Source: Halalkalibacter urbisdiaboli
Lineage (GTDB): Bacteria; Bacillota; Bacilli; Bacillales; Bacillaceae_D
Direction of reading: 5' to 3'
Assembly (NCBI RefSeq): GCF_002156385.1
Contig: NZ_MVJM01000001.1
Location: 119,717 to 182,651 of the forward strand
Length of the DNA stretch: 62,935 bases
Both the position numbers and the translations under genes were made by a program. Shown here in pieces: positions 42,180 to 51,904 of the stretch. Within the stretch, counting starts at the first letter, position 1. Every line of letters starts with the position of its first letter. The notes beneath the pieces are model-generated. The model did not search any database. It had not been told where the DNA came from and saw nothing but the letters and a program-made list of their open reading frames with translations.

Positions 42180-43442
42180 ATGAAGAAAAAAATCATCTTT
42201 CTGTTTATGTTTCTATTCACGTTAAGCTTTTTGTCTATGAATCTACCAACAGAAGCTTCAAAAAATAATAATGGAAAAGGGAACACGAAAACGACAGAAG
42301 AACAGTATTTTGAAGTAAGTGGTACGAAAACACTTCCACCCGGAAAAGCAAAGAAGCATGTAATCGAAGAACCGGTTACTGAAGAGCCAACTACCGAAGA
42401 ACCTGTTACAGAAGAACCAGTGACTGAAGAACCGGTCATTGTGGAACCGAGTCCAGATGAGACGGTACCTCCATCAGATGAAGTCACATCCCCGATGGTT
42501 TTAGGATTTTATACGAAATACTGGCAAACCGATTTAGGATCTTACCATTCATTAACTGAGTTTCACCCTTATTTGAATACGATCGCCACAGCTACTTTTG
42601 ATTTTGAAAGAGATGGTACGATCACGGGCTTTATGCCGACAGAAGCGCTTGATTTCTCTAAGCAGCAATCTGTTATTACGTACGCAACGGTTCAAAATAA
42701 GTTTGATCCGATTACAGCGAGTCAAATCTTACAAGACCCTGCTCTTCGTCAAAAAGCAATTGCAAATATGCTAAAGCTCGTTCAAGACAATGGCTATGAT
42801 GGTGTTAATATTAATTTAGAAAATATGTATGCTACTGATCGTCCTTATTTTAATCAATTCCTATCAGAAGCTGTATCCGTGTTTCATTCAAATGACCTTC
42901 CAGTTATGGTTTCCGTTCCTGCAAAAACATGCGATTGTCCTTCATGGGCTTGGTCAGGAACCTTTGATTTTGACTTTATTGGGAAAAGTAACGTCGATTA
43001 CGTTCAAATTATGAGCTATGATCAACATGGTTCATGGGGGCAACCTGGTCCTGTTGCGGGGCTAAATTGGGTACAAACAGTGTTAAATTATGCTACCTCT
43101 CATATTCCAAGTGAAAAACTTCTTATCGGTATTCCAGCCTATGGCTATGATTGGAATACAACGAAGGGAACAGGTCACCGTGCGTTAACGTTAAAACAAA
43201 TTCAAGCTTTAATAAATGAACGTCAACCGATGATTCAGTGGGATTCTACTTCCCAAAGTCCTTATTTTCACTATGTAGACGAGTATGGCGATTCACATGT
43301 TGTTTGGTTTGAGAACAATACAAGTATTGCCTTAAAAACTGAACTTGTTCATTCCTATAATCTTGCAGGTGTTTCAATGTGGAGAATGGGACAAGAGACA
43401 AGAGATTTTTGGGAAAGTATTGATTCTGTCTTAAGTAGATAA
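42180..43442 (+). CDS. Secreted glycosyl hydrolase family 18 protein
   Basis: 420 residues. The signal peptide covers residues 1-26. A low-complexity linker follows (residues about 62-100) with repeats of TEEPV. The TIM-barrel catalytic domain starts at MVLGFYTKYW. The catalytic strand is YDGVNINLENM, whose Glu is the proton donor of the DxxxxE-type motif. VDYVQIMSYDQHG and GIPAYGYDW complete the barrel, and GVSMWRMGQE holds the conserved Trp. It resembles the YaaH/YdhD/SleL-like N-acetylglucosaminidases but lacks LysM domains. Probably acts on peptidoglycan or chitin. GGAGG precedes the ATG. Confidence 0.9.
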   Translation: MKKKIIFLFMFLFTLSFLSMNLPTEASKNNNGKGNTKTTEEQYFEVSGTKTLPPGKAKKHVIEEPVTEEPTTEEPVTEEPVTEEPVIVEPSPDETVPPSDEVTSPMVLGFYTKYWQTDLGSYHSLTEFHPYLNTIATATFDFERDGTITGFMPTEALDFSKQQSVITYATVQNKFDPITASQILQDPALRQKAIANMLKLVQDNGYDGVNINLENMYATDRPYFNQFLSEAVSVFHSNDLPVMVSVPAKTCDCPSWAWSGTFDFDFIGKSNVDYVQIMSYDQHGSWGQPGPVAGLNWVQTVLNYATSHIPSEKLLIGIPAYGYDWNTTKGTGHRALTLKQIQALINERQPMIQWDSTSQSPYFHYVDEYGDSHVVWFENNTSIALKTELVHSYNLAGVSMWRMGQETRDFWESIDSVLSR

Positions 43443-43461
43443 AGATATGACTGTATTATCA

Positions 43462-43490
43462 AGGGCCTATCCATTTTGGACAGGCCCTTT
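43462..43490. terminator. Convergent terminator between the GH18 and lipoprotein genes
   Basis: AAGGGCCT (43462-43469) pairs with AGGCCCTT (43483-43490), with TTTG after it. Confidence 0.8.
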
Positions 43491-43496
43491 GTTTTA

Positions 43497-44171
43497 CTAT
43501 ATCGTCCATTCATCATGAATAATCCCAAGGAGTTTCCACTCGCCTTCTTCCTTTTCAATCACAATCCGGAGACTCTTCCAATCCATCCCCTCGTATTGTT
43601 CATCAATTTCAGGAAAGTGATATTCAATCACGGTTGCCTCCGGATAAATCTCTTGGCTATTATCAAGTGAGTTTCCATGTCCTAATCTCTCATTCACCGA
43701 CTTTTCATCTGCATTCAAGTAATCTTGGTCATATACAAAACGCTCGTAGTATTCTGCAAACGTTAATTCAATCGGTTCACCTGTACCATCAAAATGACCC
43801 CAAACATATTTCGTATCATCTTCTAGTAATGTCGTTAATTCATGAGACTCAAATACTAAATCTGACTCAGGATCAACATATCCGTATGGGGTAAAACGGA
43901 CACCTTTTGTTGCGTGAATATATTGAGCTAGGGTACTCATCTCTTTGTTTTTTAACGCTTCAACAATCTGATCCGCTGCTTCTGCAGGTGCGAGTTCACT
44001 GTCGTCCTCATTATGATTCAACTCGTCCTCTTCCATATTTTCATTTGGCTCTTCTCCATTTTCACTTGGTTCTTCTTCTGGTGGTGGAGACTCCTGTTCT
44101 GGTGTCTCCTCTGAAGTACCACAACCAAGTAGAAGCAAGCATAAAGCCAACGCACTGATGAAAGCTTTCAT
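43497..44171 (-). CDS. Lipoprotein with acidic linker
   Basis: 224 residues from the ATG at 44171 (AAAGGAGGG upstream). A lipobox (CLLLLGCGTSEE) is followed by an extremely acidic, Pro/Glu-rich linker of about 45 residues. The compact C-terminal domain (ADQIVEALKNKEMSTLAQYI onwards to LLGIIHDEWTI) looks like an NTF2/DUF4829-like scaffold. Function unknown. Confidence 0.75.
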   Translation of the reverse strand: MKAFISALALCLLLLGCGTSEETPEQESPPPEEEPSENGEEPNENMEEDELNHNEDDSELAPAEAADQIVEALKNKEMSTLAQYIHATKGVRFTPYGYVDPESDLVFESHELTTLLEDDTKYVWGHFDGTGEPIELTFAEYYERFVYDQDYLNADEKSVNERLGHGNSLDNSQEIYPEATVIEYHFPEIDEQYEGMDWKSLRIVIEKEEGEWKLLGIIHDEWTI

Positions 44172-44280
44172 AAACATCCCTCCTTTATATTGTATGTCAT
44201 AAACTATACCAAATAATGAGTCATAAAGAAAAAGGCTCAAGCCTCATCTATTCGTACTGACTGAGATTAAAACAAAGAAG

Positions 44281-44319
44281 GAGGTGTCCCAAAGTATATG
44301 TTTACTTGTGGGACACCTC
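44281..44319. terminator. Terminator-like inverted repeat
   Basis: GAGGTGTCCCA (44281-44291) pairs with TGGGACACCTC (44309-44319). It lies between the lipoprotein gene and the binding-protein relic. Apart from these two elements the bases 44241-44653 show nothing. Confidence 0.6.
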
Positions 44320-44421
44320 TGAAGCAATGGAGTCGCTACATCTGTTAAAGTCTTATGAAAAGCAGCGAATTGAACCTTGGCCCCTGCTTCATTGACATTT
44401 TAGATAGGTCCTTCCTCTATA

Positions 44422-44570
44422 TTATTGTACTTGTTCTTCTGTATAATACCCACTATCAATAATAATTTCTTCATAGTTATTTTATCAACATAGATTGGCT
44501 CCAAAAGGTAAGATGGTACTACTTTTACACTGTTATCATATGCTCCATCATAGAAGAAATAAGCATTATT
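44422..44570 (-). pseudogene. Relic of a sugar-binding protein gene (paralogue of 47475)
   Basis: The minus strand reads NAYFFYDGA directly joined to YDNSVKVVPSYLLEPIYVD. After a frameshift it continues NYEEIIIDSGYYTEEQVQ and a stop at 44422. These pieces correspond to an internal and a C-terminal part of the intact binding protein at 47475 (NAYFFYDGA and [15 protein letters not shown]), with about 130 residues between them deleted. The nucleotide sequence has diverged noticeably, so the copy is not recent. It lies downstream of the permease gene. Confidence 0.82.
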
Positions 44571-44654
44571 TACTTAACTTAATTACTTTAATGAACTAAG
44601 TTCGATCGTTACGATTGATTCGTCAGCCATAATCCCTGTCCTCTCGCACAAAAA

Positions 44655-44688
44655 AACTCTTCTTGAGGTTTTCACCCCAAGAAGAGTT
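44655..44688 (-). terminator. Terminator of the sugar ABC transporter operon
   Basis: AACTCTTCTTG (44655-) pairs with CAAGAAGAGTT (44678-44688) with an extra GG/CC pair inside, followed on the minus strand by seven T. Confidence 0.85.
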
Positions 44689-44698
44689 AATAAATGAT

Positions 44699-45868
44699 TT
44701 ATGAACCTTTTTTCTTGTTAATTATATCAAAGGCAACTGCTGAAAGTAACACTAAACCTTTAATTGCTTGTTGCCAGTCAATACCTAAACCTAAAATCGA
44801 CATCCCGTTGTTCATGACACCCATTACGAGACCACCGACAATCGCACCACCAACAGTACCTACACCACCGTATGCAGACGCACCACCGATAAATACGGCT
44901 GCGATAGCATCAAGCTCGAATAAGTTACCAGCTCTTGGAGTTGCAGCATTTAAACGTGCTGCGAAAATTAAACCTGATAAAGCTGACAAGAAGCCCATGT
45001 TAACGAAAACACCAAATGTAATTTTCTTCGTTTTTACACCTGATAAACTTGCCGCCTTGAGGTTTCCACCAACTGCATAAATGTGTCGACCGATAATCGT
45101 CTTTTTCATGACAAATGAGTAAAACGCAATTAAAACAAACAAAATGACTAAAATATAAGGAATTCCACGATAAGTAGCTAAAGTATAAGTGAAAATATTT
45201 ACAATAGCAAAAATAGCAATTAGCTTAACATAGAATAACCCACTCGGTAATACTTCAAAACTGTATTTTTGTGCATTATTTCGGTTTTTAATATCCAGTA
45301 CGATCAGAATAATTGAAACAATTAACCCTACGACGATCGTAAAGATTTGTAATTCACCTTTTTCACTTCCGAAAATATTCGGAAGGAATCCATTACTAAT
45401 TTGTTGGAATTCTTTAGGGAACGGTGAAATCGATTGTCCTTTAAGTACAACAAGTGTTAATCCTCTGAATAAAAGCATCCCTGCTAATGTAACAATGAAG
45501 GCTGGAATGCCAACATAAGCAACCCAAAAGCCTTGCCACGCTCCAATTGCCGCTCCAACTAATAAACAAATAATAACAGCTAACACAGGGTTCATTTGTA
45601 AGCTTACCATTAAAATACCAGCAATCGCTCCTACAAAGGCCGCAATCGAACCAACTGATAAGTCAATATGCCCTGTAATAATAATGAGTACCATCCCAAT
45701 CGCTAACACTAGGATATAACTGTTTTGTAGAATTAAGTTTGTAATATTTAACGGCTTTAATAATACACCGCCTGTAAGAAATTGAAACAATAGCACGATT
45801 AAGACTAATGCGATAATCATACTGTATTGTCTCATGTTATTTTTTAAGAGATTTCTAATTGTGTCCAT
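44699..45868 (-). CDS. Sugar ABC transporter permease (XylH/GguB type)
   Basis: A 389-residue membrane permease with about ten helices. MVLIIITGHIDLSVGSIAAF is the hallmark of the ribose/xylose/multiple-monosaccharide permease group. IPAFIVTLAGMLLFRGLT, the HIYAVGGNLKAASLSGV coupling loop and AIAAVFIGGASAYGGVGTVG follow. The long form (389 residues) fits GguB/XylH rather than RbsC. It starts 11 bases after the ATPase gene stop. Confidence 0.93.
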   Translation of the reverse strand: MDTIRNLLKNNMRQYSMIIALVLIVLLFQFLTGGVLLKPLNITNLILQNSYILVLAIGMVLIIITGHIDLSVGSIAAFVGAIAGILMVSLQMNPVLAVIICLLVGAAIGAWQGFWVAYVGIPAFIVTLAGMLLFRGLTLVVLKGQSISPFPKEFQQISNGFLPNIFGSEKGELQIFTIVVGLIVSIILIVLDIKNRNNAQKYSFEVLPSGLFYVKLIAIFAIVNIFTYTLATYRGIPYILVILFVLIAFYSFVMKKTIIGRHIYAVGGNLKAASLSGVKTKKITFGVFVNMGFLSALSGLIFAARLNAATPRAGNLFELDAIAAVFIGGASAYGGVGTVGGAIVGGLVMGVMNNGMSILGLGIDWQQAIKGLVLLSAVAFDIINKKKGS

Positions 45869-45879
45869 CGTGTTCCCTC

Positions 45880-47412
45880 CTACTTATTCGTCATGTACTT
45901 CATCAATGTTTCTTGTGAAGCAGCCTCTTTGCTAACTTCCCCGGTAATTTCTCCCTCGTTCATTACATAAATACGATCACACATTCCAATAACCTCAGGT
46001 AATTCGGATGAGATGACTAAAACACCTTTTCCTTGGTCCGCTAATTGGTTAATAATCGTATATATTTCATATTTTGCCCCAACATCAATTCCGCGTGTTG
46101 GTTCATCCAAAATTAAAAGGTCAGGTTCAGTAAACATCCATTTACTTAAAACAACCTTCTGTTGGTTACCACCACTTAAGTTACCAACTATTTGGTTTAC
46201 ACTTGGTGTTTTAATATTCATCTTTCCACGGAAATCTTCTGCATGTATATATTCTTCATTTTCATTAACAACGGTATTTTTCGTAATTCTAGGTAGGTTT
46301 GCTAATGTAATGTTTTGCTTAATGTCATCCATTAAAATAAGGCCATAAGATTTACGGTCTTCACTTACGTAAGCAATACCTTCATTAATCGCTTTATTTA
46401 CATCAGATAAATCAAGTGCTTTTCCATCTTTAATCACTTCGCCAGAGATGTTTTTTCCATATGATTTACCAAAGATACTCATCGCTAACTCCGTACGTCC
46501 AGCACCCATTAATCCAGCAATCCCGACAATCTCGCCTCTTTTTATGTGAAGGTTTACATTATTAACAACCTTTCGTTCAGCTTGAAGGGGATGATATGCC
46601 GTCCAGTTTTTAACCTCAAAAAAGGTCTCACCAACCTTCGGCTCGCGATCAGGATATCTGTTCGTTAGTTCACGTCCAACCATCCCTTTAATAATTCGGT
46701 CCTCTGTAATATCAGAAGTCGCTAATGTTTCAATCGATTGTCCATCACGAATAATCGTTACGGAATTCGCTACTTTTTTAATTTCGTTTAATTTATGAGA
46801 AATAATAATAGCTGACATGCCTTGACTTCTTAACTCCATTAATAAATTTAATAAGTTCTCACTATCATTTTCGTTAAGAGCAGCCGTCGGTTCATCTAAT
46901 ATTAGTAATTTCACATTTTTAGATAAAGCTTTCGCAATTTCAACTAATTGTTGTTTCCCGACCCCGATATCTTTAATTAATGTATCAGGTGATTCATTTT
47001 TTAAGCCTACTTTATTTAAAAGTTCAACTGTTTTTACTTTCGTTTGGTTCCAATCAATGACACCGCTTTTTGCTTGTTCATTTCCTAAAAAGATATTTTC
47101 CGCAATCGATAACTCAGGAATAAGTGCTAACTCTTGGTGAATAATAACAATACCTAAATCTTCACTTTCCCTAATGTTTTTAAATTCACAAATTTTATCC
47201 TCAAATAAAATGTCTCCCTCATACGTTCCATGAGGATAAACACCACTTAAAACCTTCATTAATGTCGACTTACCTGCACCATTTTCCCCACAGAGTGCAT
47301 GAATTTCACCTTCAATAACTTTTAAACTTACATTATCAAGGGCTTTAACTCCAGGGAATTCCTTGGTGATATTTTTCATTTCTAAAATAACTGATGACAT
47401 TTTCCTCACCAC
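45880..47412 (-). CDS. Sugar ABC transporter ATP-binding protein (XylG/GguA type, two ATPase domains)
   Basis: About 506-510 residues with two ABC domains. The first has [25 protein letters not shown] and [11 protein letters not shown]. The second has a degenerate [10 protein letters not shown] Walker [10 protein letters not shown] and [15 protein letters not shown]. This arrangement is standard for monosaccharide importers. The start is either GTG at 47412 or ATG at 47400; both have GAGG-type sites. It lies between the binding protein and permease genes, 62 bases after the former. Confidence 0.93.
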   Translation of the reverse strand: MVRKMSSVILEMKNITKEFPGVKALDNVSLKVIEGEIHALCGENGAGKSTLMKVLSGVYPHGTYEGDILFEDKICEFKNIRESEDLGIVIIHQELALIPELSIAENIFLGNEQAKSGVIDWNQTKVKTVELLNKVGLKNESPDTLIKDIGVGKQQLVEIAKALSKNVKLLILDEPTAALNENDSENLLNLLMELRSQGMSAIIISHKLNEIKKVANSVTIIRDGQSIETLATSDITEDRIIKGMVGRELTNRYPDREPKVGETFFEVKNWTAYHPLQAERKVVNNVNLHIKRGEIVGIAGLMGAGRTELAMSIFGKSYGKNISGEVIKDGKALDLSDVNKAINEGIAYVSEDRKSYGLILMDDIKQNITLANLPRITKNTVVNENEEYIHAEDFRGKMNIKTPSVNQIVGNLSGGNQQKVVLSKWMFTEPDLLILDEPTRGIDVGAKYEIYTIINQLADQGKGVLVISSELPEVIGMCDRIYVMNEGEITGEVSKEAASQETLMKYMTNK

Positions 47413-47474
47413 ACCCTCATAGCTTAATAAATAATTTAGTGGCAGAGATCTGCCACTAAATTATCAACTTCTAA

Positions 47475-48572
47475 TTATTGAACTTCCTCAGCAGTGTAGT
47501 ATCCGCCTTCAATAATAACTTCTTCGTAGTTGTTAATATCAACACGAACTGGCTCAAGTAAGAAAGAAGGTACTACTTTCACACCATTGTCATATGTTTC
47601 TGTGTCATTAACTTCAGGCTCTTCACCTTTAAGAACTGCATCAGCCATTTCAACGGCCTTCTTCGCTAATTCACGAGTATCTTTAAATACTGTCATTGTT
47701 TGCTCACCAGCAACAATTGATTTAACAGAAGCTAACTCAGCATCCTGACCTGTAACAACTGGAAGGTCCGAGTAACCAATGTTTTTAAGTGCAGCAATAA
47801 TACCAATACTGATACCATCATATGGAGATAAAACTGCGTGAACTTCATCATCTGTATAGTATGTGCTTAAAAGGTTATCCATACGAGCTTGAGCAAGTGC
47901 TGCATCCCAACGTAGTGTAGAAACAGTGTCCATACCAGTTTGACCACTCTTAACAACTAGCTTGCCTTCATCAATGTACGGTTGTAATACAGACATTGCA
48001 CCATCATAGAAGAAATATGCATTGTTATCATCTGGAGAACCACCAAATAATTCAATGTTAAATGGACCGTCTTGATTTTCTAAATCTAATGCTTCAACAA
48101 TGTAAGAACCTTGTAATACCCCAACTTCAAAATTATCAAATGTAGCATAGTATGAAATATGCTCTGTACCTTTAATTAAACGGTCATAAGAAATAACCGG
48201 TACGTCTGCAGCTGCTGCTTGCTCAAGAACATTTGATAACGCTTCACCATCGATTGCCGCAACAACAAGTACGTCAACACCTTGTGTAATCATGTTTTCG
48301 ATTTGTGAAACTTGGTTTTCTACAACATCTTCCGCATATTGAAGAACAGTTTTATAGCCTAAAGCTTCAAATTCCTTTACCATGTTATCTCCATCATGTA
48401 CCCATCTTTCGGAAGACTTTGTTGGCATTGCGATACCGACAAATCCAGCTTCACCTGTGCCGCCTGTATCTCCACCAGCGTTTTCTCCACCGCCTTCTTC
48501 ATTACCGCCACCACAAGCAGCCATTACAAATAAAATCATTGCTGCTAGAAAAATTCCTAGTACTTTTTTCAC
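47475..48572 (-). CDS. Sugar-binding lipoprotein (ChvE/XylF type)
   Basis: 365 residues. Lipoprotein signal [20 protein letters not shown], then a Gly-rich tether ([15 protein letters not shown]). A periplasmic-binding-protein type I domain starts [20 protein letters not shown] and includes [20 protein letters not shown] and [17 protein letters not shown]. The SERW motif and overall order match ChvE, a binder of galactose, glucose, xylose and similar sugars. It is the first gene of the transporter operon; two cre sites stand upstream. Confidence 0.92.
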   Translation of the reverse strand: MKKVLGIFLAAMILFVMAACGGGNEEGGGENAGGDTGGTGEAGFVGIAMPTKSSERWVHDGDNMVKEFEALGYKTVLQYAEDVVENQVSQIENMITQGVDVLVVAAIDGEALSNVLEQAAAADVPVISYDRLIKGTEHISYYATFDNFEVGVLQGSYIVEALDLENQDGPFNIELFGGSPDDNNAYFFYDGAMSVLQPYIDEGKLVVKSGQTGMDTVSTLRWDAALAQARMDNLLSTYYTDDEVHAVLSPYDGISIGIIAALKNIGYSDLPVVTGQDAELASVKSIVAGEQTMTVFKDTRELAKKAVEMADAVLKGEEPEVNDTETYDNGVKVVPSFLLEPVRVDINNYEEVIIEGGYYTAEEVQ

Positions 48573-48605
48573 TGTACTTCCCCCTTTTTTTTATTAAAAC
48601 ATAAG

Positions 48606-48619
48606 TGGAATCGCTTACA
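48606..48619 (-). promoter_or_regulatory. Candidate CcpA-binding site (cre), proximal
   Basis: The minus strand reads TGTAAGCGATTCCA, which fits the cre consensus TGWAARCGYTWNCW in 13 of 14 positions. It lies 34 bases upstream of the binding-protein start. Confidence 0.65.
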
Positions 48620-48707
48620 GTTACGATTATAGGATATATTGTCCACATTTAGTGCGCTTTCATTCTATAAGAATTTACGATTTGCTTCACTTCTTCCCTC
48701 CTTTTAT

Positions 48708-48721
48708 TGAAAACGATATCA
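48708..48721 (+). promoter_or_regulatory. Candidate CcpA-binding site (cre), distal
   Basis: TGAAAACGATATCA fits the cre consensus in 13 of 14 positions. It lies 136 bases upstream of the binding-protein start, near the likely promoter. Confidence 0.6.
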
Positions 48722-48817
48722 TTTTTTGAGCAAATCTGTACTTTTTTAATTTAAGTAGCACTTTTATATCACAATTAGTTAATTTATTGAACGAACAATG
48801 TGTATGATAGCGCAAAA

Positions 48818-48855
48818 AATGTCTCAAAAGGGGGATTTATCCTTTTGAGACATTT
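48818..48855 (-). terminator. Terminator of the sensor/regulator operon
   Basis: AAATGTCTCAAAAGG (48818-48832) pairs with CCTTTTGAGACATTT (48841-48855), 15 base pairs. Confidence 0.85.
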
Positions 48856-48869
48856 ATAAAGAGCTCAAA

Positions 48870-50450
48870 TTATAAATTTAAAGCATCTTGTCGATATTCA
48901 CTTGGGGACATTCCTGTCACTTTTTTAAAAACTCGACTAAAATAATTCGGATCTTTGTAGCCGACGGCAAAACATATTTCTTTTAAATTCCGCTCCTTCG
49001 TACGCATTAACTCTTTTGCCCGCTTTACACGAAGTTCCGTTAAATAATCAATAAAGGAACTGCCTGTTCTTACTTTAAATACCTTACTAAAATAATGTGG
49101 GCTTAATTGCACTGCTTCAGAAACATCTTCTAACGTTATCGGCTTCTCATAATGATCTTCTATATAATCTTTTGCAATTGCCATAACATCCTTATTCAAT
49201 GAATAATACATTGAATGAATGTGAGTGTTTATCCGTAGCATTTCATCATAGATTGATTCACGTAGTGCCCCAAGTACATTGGCATGTAAAAACTGTTCAT
49301 TAATTTCAATTGTGTGATCTGAATCTATCATTTGTCTTTTTAATACGATAAAAAATTCAAAAACCTTCTTTTTTATCTCTTCGACAGACCCATTACAAAA
49401 CGACGAAATGGCATCAAAATACTCGGTAAACTTAGGGGAAAGTTCATCTGTTAACCCTGCTGTAATAGCCTCAAGTAACCGTTTTTCGGGTTTATACGGA
49501 TAGGTTGAATCATTTCCTTCTCTCACTTGTTGGCTATAATAGATGCACGAGTACGGTCGGCTTGACGTTGTCAAAGCATAAATCGCTTCATGATAAGACT
49601 GGACAAATTTATCAATCTCATGATACTTTGTCCCAATCCCAACTGAGACGAGAGTGTTCGGATAGCGATGTCGAAACTTCTCGATCATTTCCTTTCCTGT
49701 AGAAAGCGCTCTACTTTTTAATGAAATTAGATCGGTTCGTTCTTCTTCCCTTAATTGAATAAGGACAGGAAGTCGATTGATTCGCGGGGGTCCCATTAAG
49801 CTTTTCCAAAAATAATGATTCAAATGAGCATGAATAAATGAGCTATATTGTTTAAGTTCAGACACCTCTATAGATTCTCCATCCTTCATAAATTCGAAGA
49901 CCATAACAAAGCTATCTTTCTCTAGTTTGCGTTCCCAATCATCTTCGAACTCGGCCATTTCGGCTTCGGCCATATCGCCCATTAATAAGGAAGTTATTAC
50001 CTTTGATTGAACGACCGACAACGCCCTTCGATAATTATCCTTTAGCATGAGCTCCTCTTCCCTCTTACTACGCTCAAGAACAATTTCACGAATCACCTGC
50101 TCTAGTGATTGTATGACTTCTTCCATTGTACTCGGTTTAAGTAAATATTCCTTTACACCGATTCTCATCACTTGTCTTGCATATTCAAACGTGTCAAAGG
50201 CAGAAACCATAATAAATCGTGTCGCATGATTTTGTTTTTTTATTTCTTGGGCAGCTTCAATTCCGTTAATTCCCGGCATTTTAATATCCATAAAAACAAT
50301 ATCAGGTCTAAACTCCTCTGCTTTTAAAATCGCTGTTCGACCATTTTCTGCTTCTTCAATTTCAACTTGTGATTGGTAGCGATCGCTGATAATCTTTCGA
50401 AGCCACTGACGCTCTATCATCTCATCATCTACTACCATGATTTTATACAT
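48870..50450 (-). CDS. Response regulator, YesN/AraC type
   Basis: 526 residues. The receiver domain (1-120) has DDE near the N-terminus, the phospho-acceptor in PDIVFMDIKMPGING and K in YLLKPSTMEE. A long middle region (about 130-420) precedes a C-terminal AraC double helix-turn-helix (ITLEDVSEAVQLSPHYFSKV FK and EICFAVGYKDPNYFSRVFKK). Its start overlaps the kinase gene by 8 bases. By analogy with YesN-LytS-XylFII it should activate the sugar transporter operon located next to it. Confidence 0.92.
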   Translation of the reverse strand: MYKIMVVDDEMIERQWLRKIISDRYQSQVEIEEAENGRTAILKAEEFRPDIVFMDIKMPGINGIEAAQEIKKQNHATRFIMVSAFDTFEYARQVMRIGVKEYLLKPSTMEEVIQSLEQVIREIVLERSKREEELMLKDNYRRALSVVQSKVITSLLMGDMAEAEMAEFEDDWERKLEKDSFVMVFEFMKDGESIEVSELKQYSSFIHAHLNHYFWKSLMGPPRINRLPVLIQLREEERTDLISLKSRALSTGKEMIEKFRHRYPNTLVSVGIGTKYHEIDKFVQSYHEAIYALTTSSRPYSCIYYSQQVREGNDSTYPYKPEKRLLEAITAGLTDELSPKFTEYFDAISSFCNGSVEEIKKKVFEFFIVLKRQMIDSDHTIEINEQFLHANVLGALRESIYDEMLRINTHIHSMYYSLNKDVMAIAKDYIEDHYEKPITLEDVSEAVQLSPHYFSKVFKVRTGSSFIDYLTELRVKRAKELMRTKERNLKEICFAVGYKDPNYFSRVFKKVTGMSPSEYRQDALNL

Positions 50451-51888
50451 CTGACCCCTCCTCCTGTCCTTGAATCGGTAACTTTAATTGAATCACTGTA
50501 CCTTGTCCTTTATTTGAATAGATGCTTAAAATATCATCCGTTTGATAAAACATTTGCAGCCTCCTAATGACGTTATGCATGCCGAGGCCTGTGGAATGAC
50601 CGGAAGACTTCACCATTCGCTCTGAAGGGTGTTCTGTTAACACTTGACTCACTTCCTTATCCATACCAATTCCATTATCACGAATTTTCAAATAAACATA
50701 CCCGTCATTGACGAAGCCTTCTATCGCAATTTCACCCTCTTTTTCAAAAGGCTCGATTCCATGAATAAAAGCATTTTCCACAAGTGGCTGTAATGTCAAA
50801 ATCGGAATTCGATGTGATAAACAATCTTCTTGCACATCTATTTTAAAGTGGACTCTTTCCTCAAATCGAGCCTTTTGAATGAAGAAATACTCTTTGACTA
50901 TATTAATTTCATCAGCCAATGTAACTGGTTTTTCAATTTGACTTAAATTATAACGCAACAGTTTCGATATGGATGTGATAAGCTGATAAATACGTTCTGA
51001 GCCTTCAATATAAGCGGTTTTCGCAATCGTATTAAGCGTATTAAATAAAAAATGCGGATTAATTTGACTTTGCAGGCTCTTTAATTCCATTTCCTTTAAC
51101 AGCTTTTCTTGTTCTGATTTATCTTTTATTTGCCTTACTAAATAATGCAAATCCGTTCTCATTTGATTGAAGGTTGTCGTTAAAAATCCGAGCTCATCTT
51201 TTCTTGGAGTTTGTATGTCTTCTCCTTCTAAATTTCCTCTAGCAATCTCACGTGCGGCCCCCGTTAAACGGTGAATCGGCTTCGTTATATCATTACTAAA
51301 GATAAAGGCAAAAAGTAAACCCATTAAAAACGTCCCAGAAAACATTGCAATTCCCATTGATTCCATATAAGCATTACGTTTGTTCATTGCATCATAAAAG
51401 GCTTGAAATTCAGACAGTTCATTATTTAATAAAATTAAGGTTTCCTCTTGAATAAAGCCAAGTAGTTTAAGTGCCTCTCTTTGCTTGACGGAATATAATT
51501 CAATATCGTCATTTAAAAAGGTTGATACGGCCAAGTCACTTTCATCTACCAAGCTTTGAATCATATTTTCGTAATTTGTCACAAGCGTTGCATTATTTTG
51601 GTTTTTTAATTCATATTGCAATTGCTCCTGTAGTTGAAAAAGTTGGTCCCTGCTATTTTGATACTCTTCTAAATCATCGATCATTTTTTTGTTCAAATAA
51701 GCGTTCATGGATTCATATGATTCATTAGATTTTTGAGAAACATCATTCAATAAAAAGAATCGATTAAGGATGTGGTCATATTGCTGTACCGTTTGTTTAT
51801 GATTGTAAAATAAAAAAATTGATAAACTATTTAAAATAAGAAATAAAATGACATAAAACAGCATGAGTTTCGTTTTTATTTTATACAT
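50443..51888 (-). CDS. Sensor histidine kinase, YesM/LytS type
   Basis: 481 residues. Two transmembrane helices (about 7-25 and 178-198) flank an extracellular helical region. A HAMP segment follows (NDITKPIHRLTGAAREIARG). The His-kinase domain has INPHFLFNTLNTIAK with the phospho-His, and the ATPase domain has LQPLVENAFIHG and GIGM / STGLGMHNV. It lies between the sugar-sensor gene (16 bases upstream) and the regulator gene (overlapping). Confidence 0.92.
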   Translation of the reverse strand: MYKIKTKLMLFYVILFLILNSLSIFLFYNHKQTVQQYDHILNRFFLLNDVSQKSNESYESMNAYLNKKMIDDLEEYQNSRDQLFQLQEQLQYELKNQNNATLVTNYENMIQSLVDESDLAVSTFLNDDIELYSVKQREALKLLGFIQEETLILLNNELSEFQAFYDAMNKRNAYMESMGIAMFSGTFLMGLLFAFIFSNDITKPIHRLTGAAREIARGNLEGEDIQTPRKDELGFLTTTFNQMRTDLHYLVRQIKDKSEQEKLLKEMELKSLQSQINPHFLFNTLNTIAKTAYIEGSERIYQLITSISKLLRYNLSQIEKPVTLADEINIVKEYFFIQKARFEERVHFKIDVQEDCLSHRIPILTLQPLVENAFIHGIEPFEKEGEIAIEGFVNDGYVYLKIRDNGIGMDKEVSQVLTEHPSERMVKSSGHSTGLGMHNVIRRLQMFYQTDDILSIYSNKGQGTVIQLKLPIQGQEEGSDV

Positions 51889-51904
51889 TTTTCATCTTCC
51901 TAAC

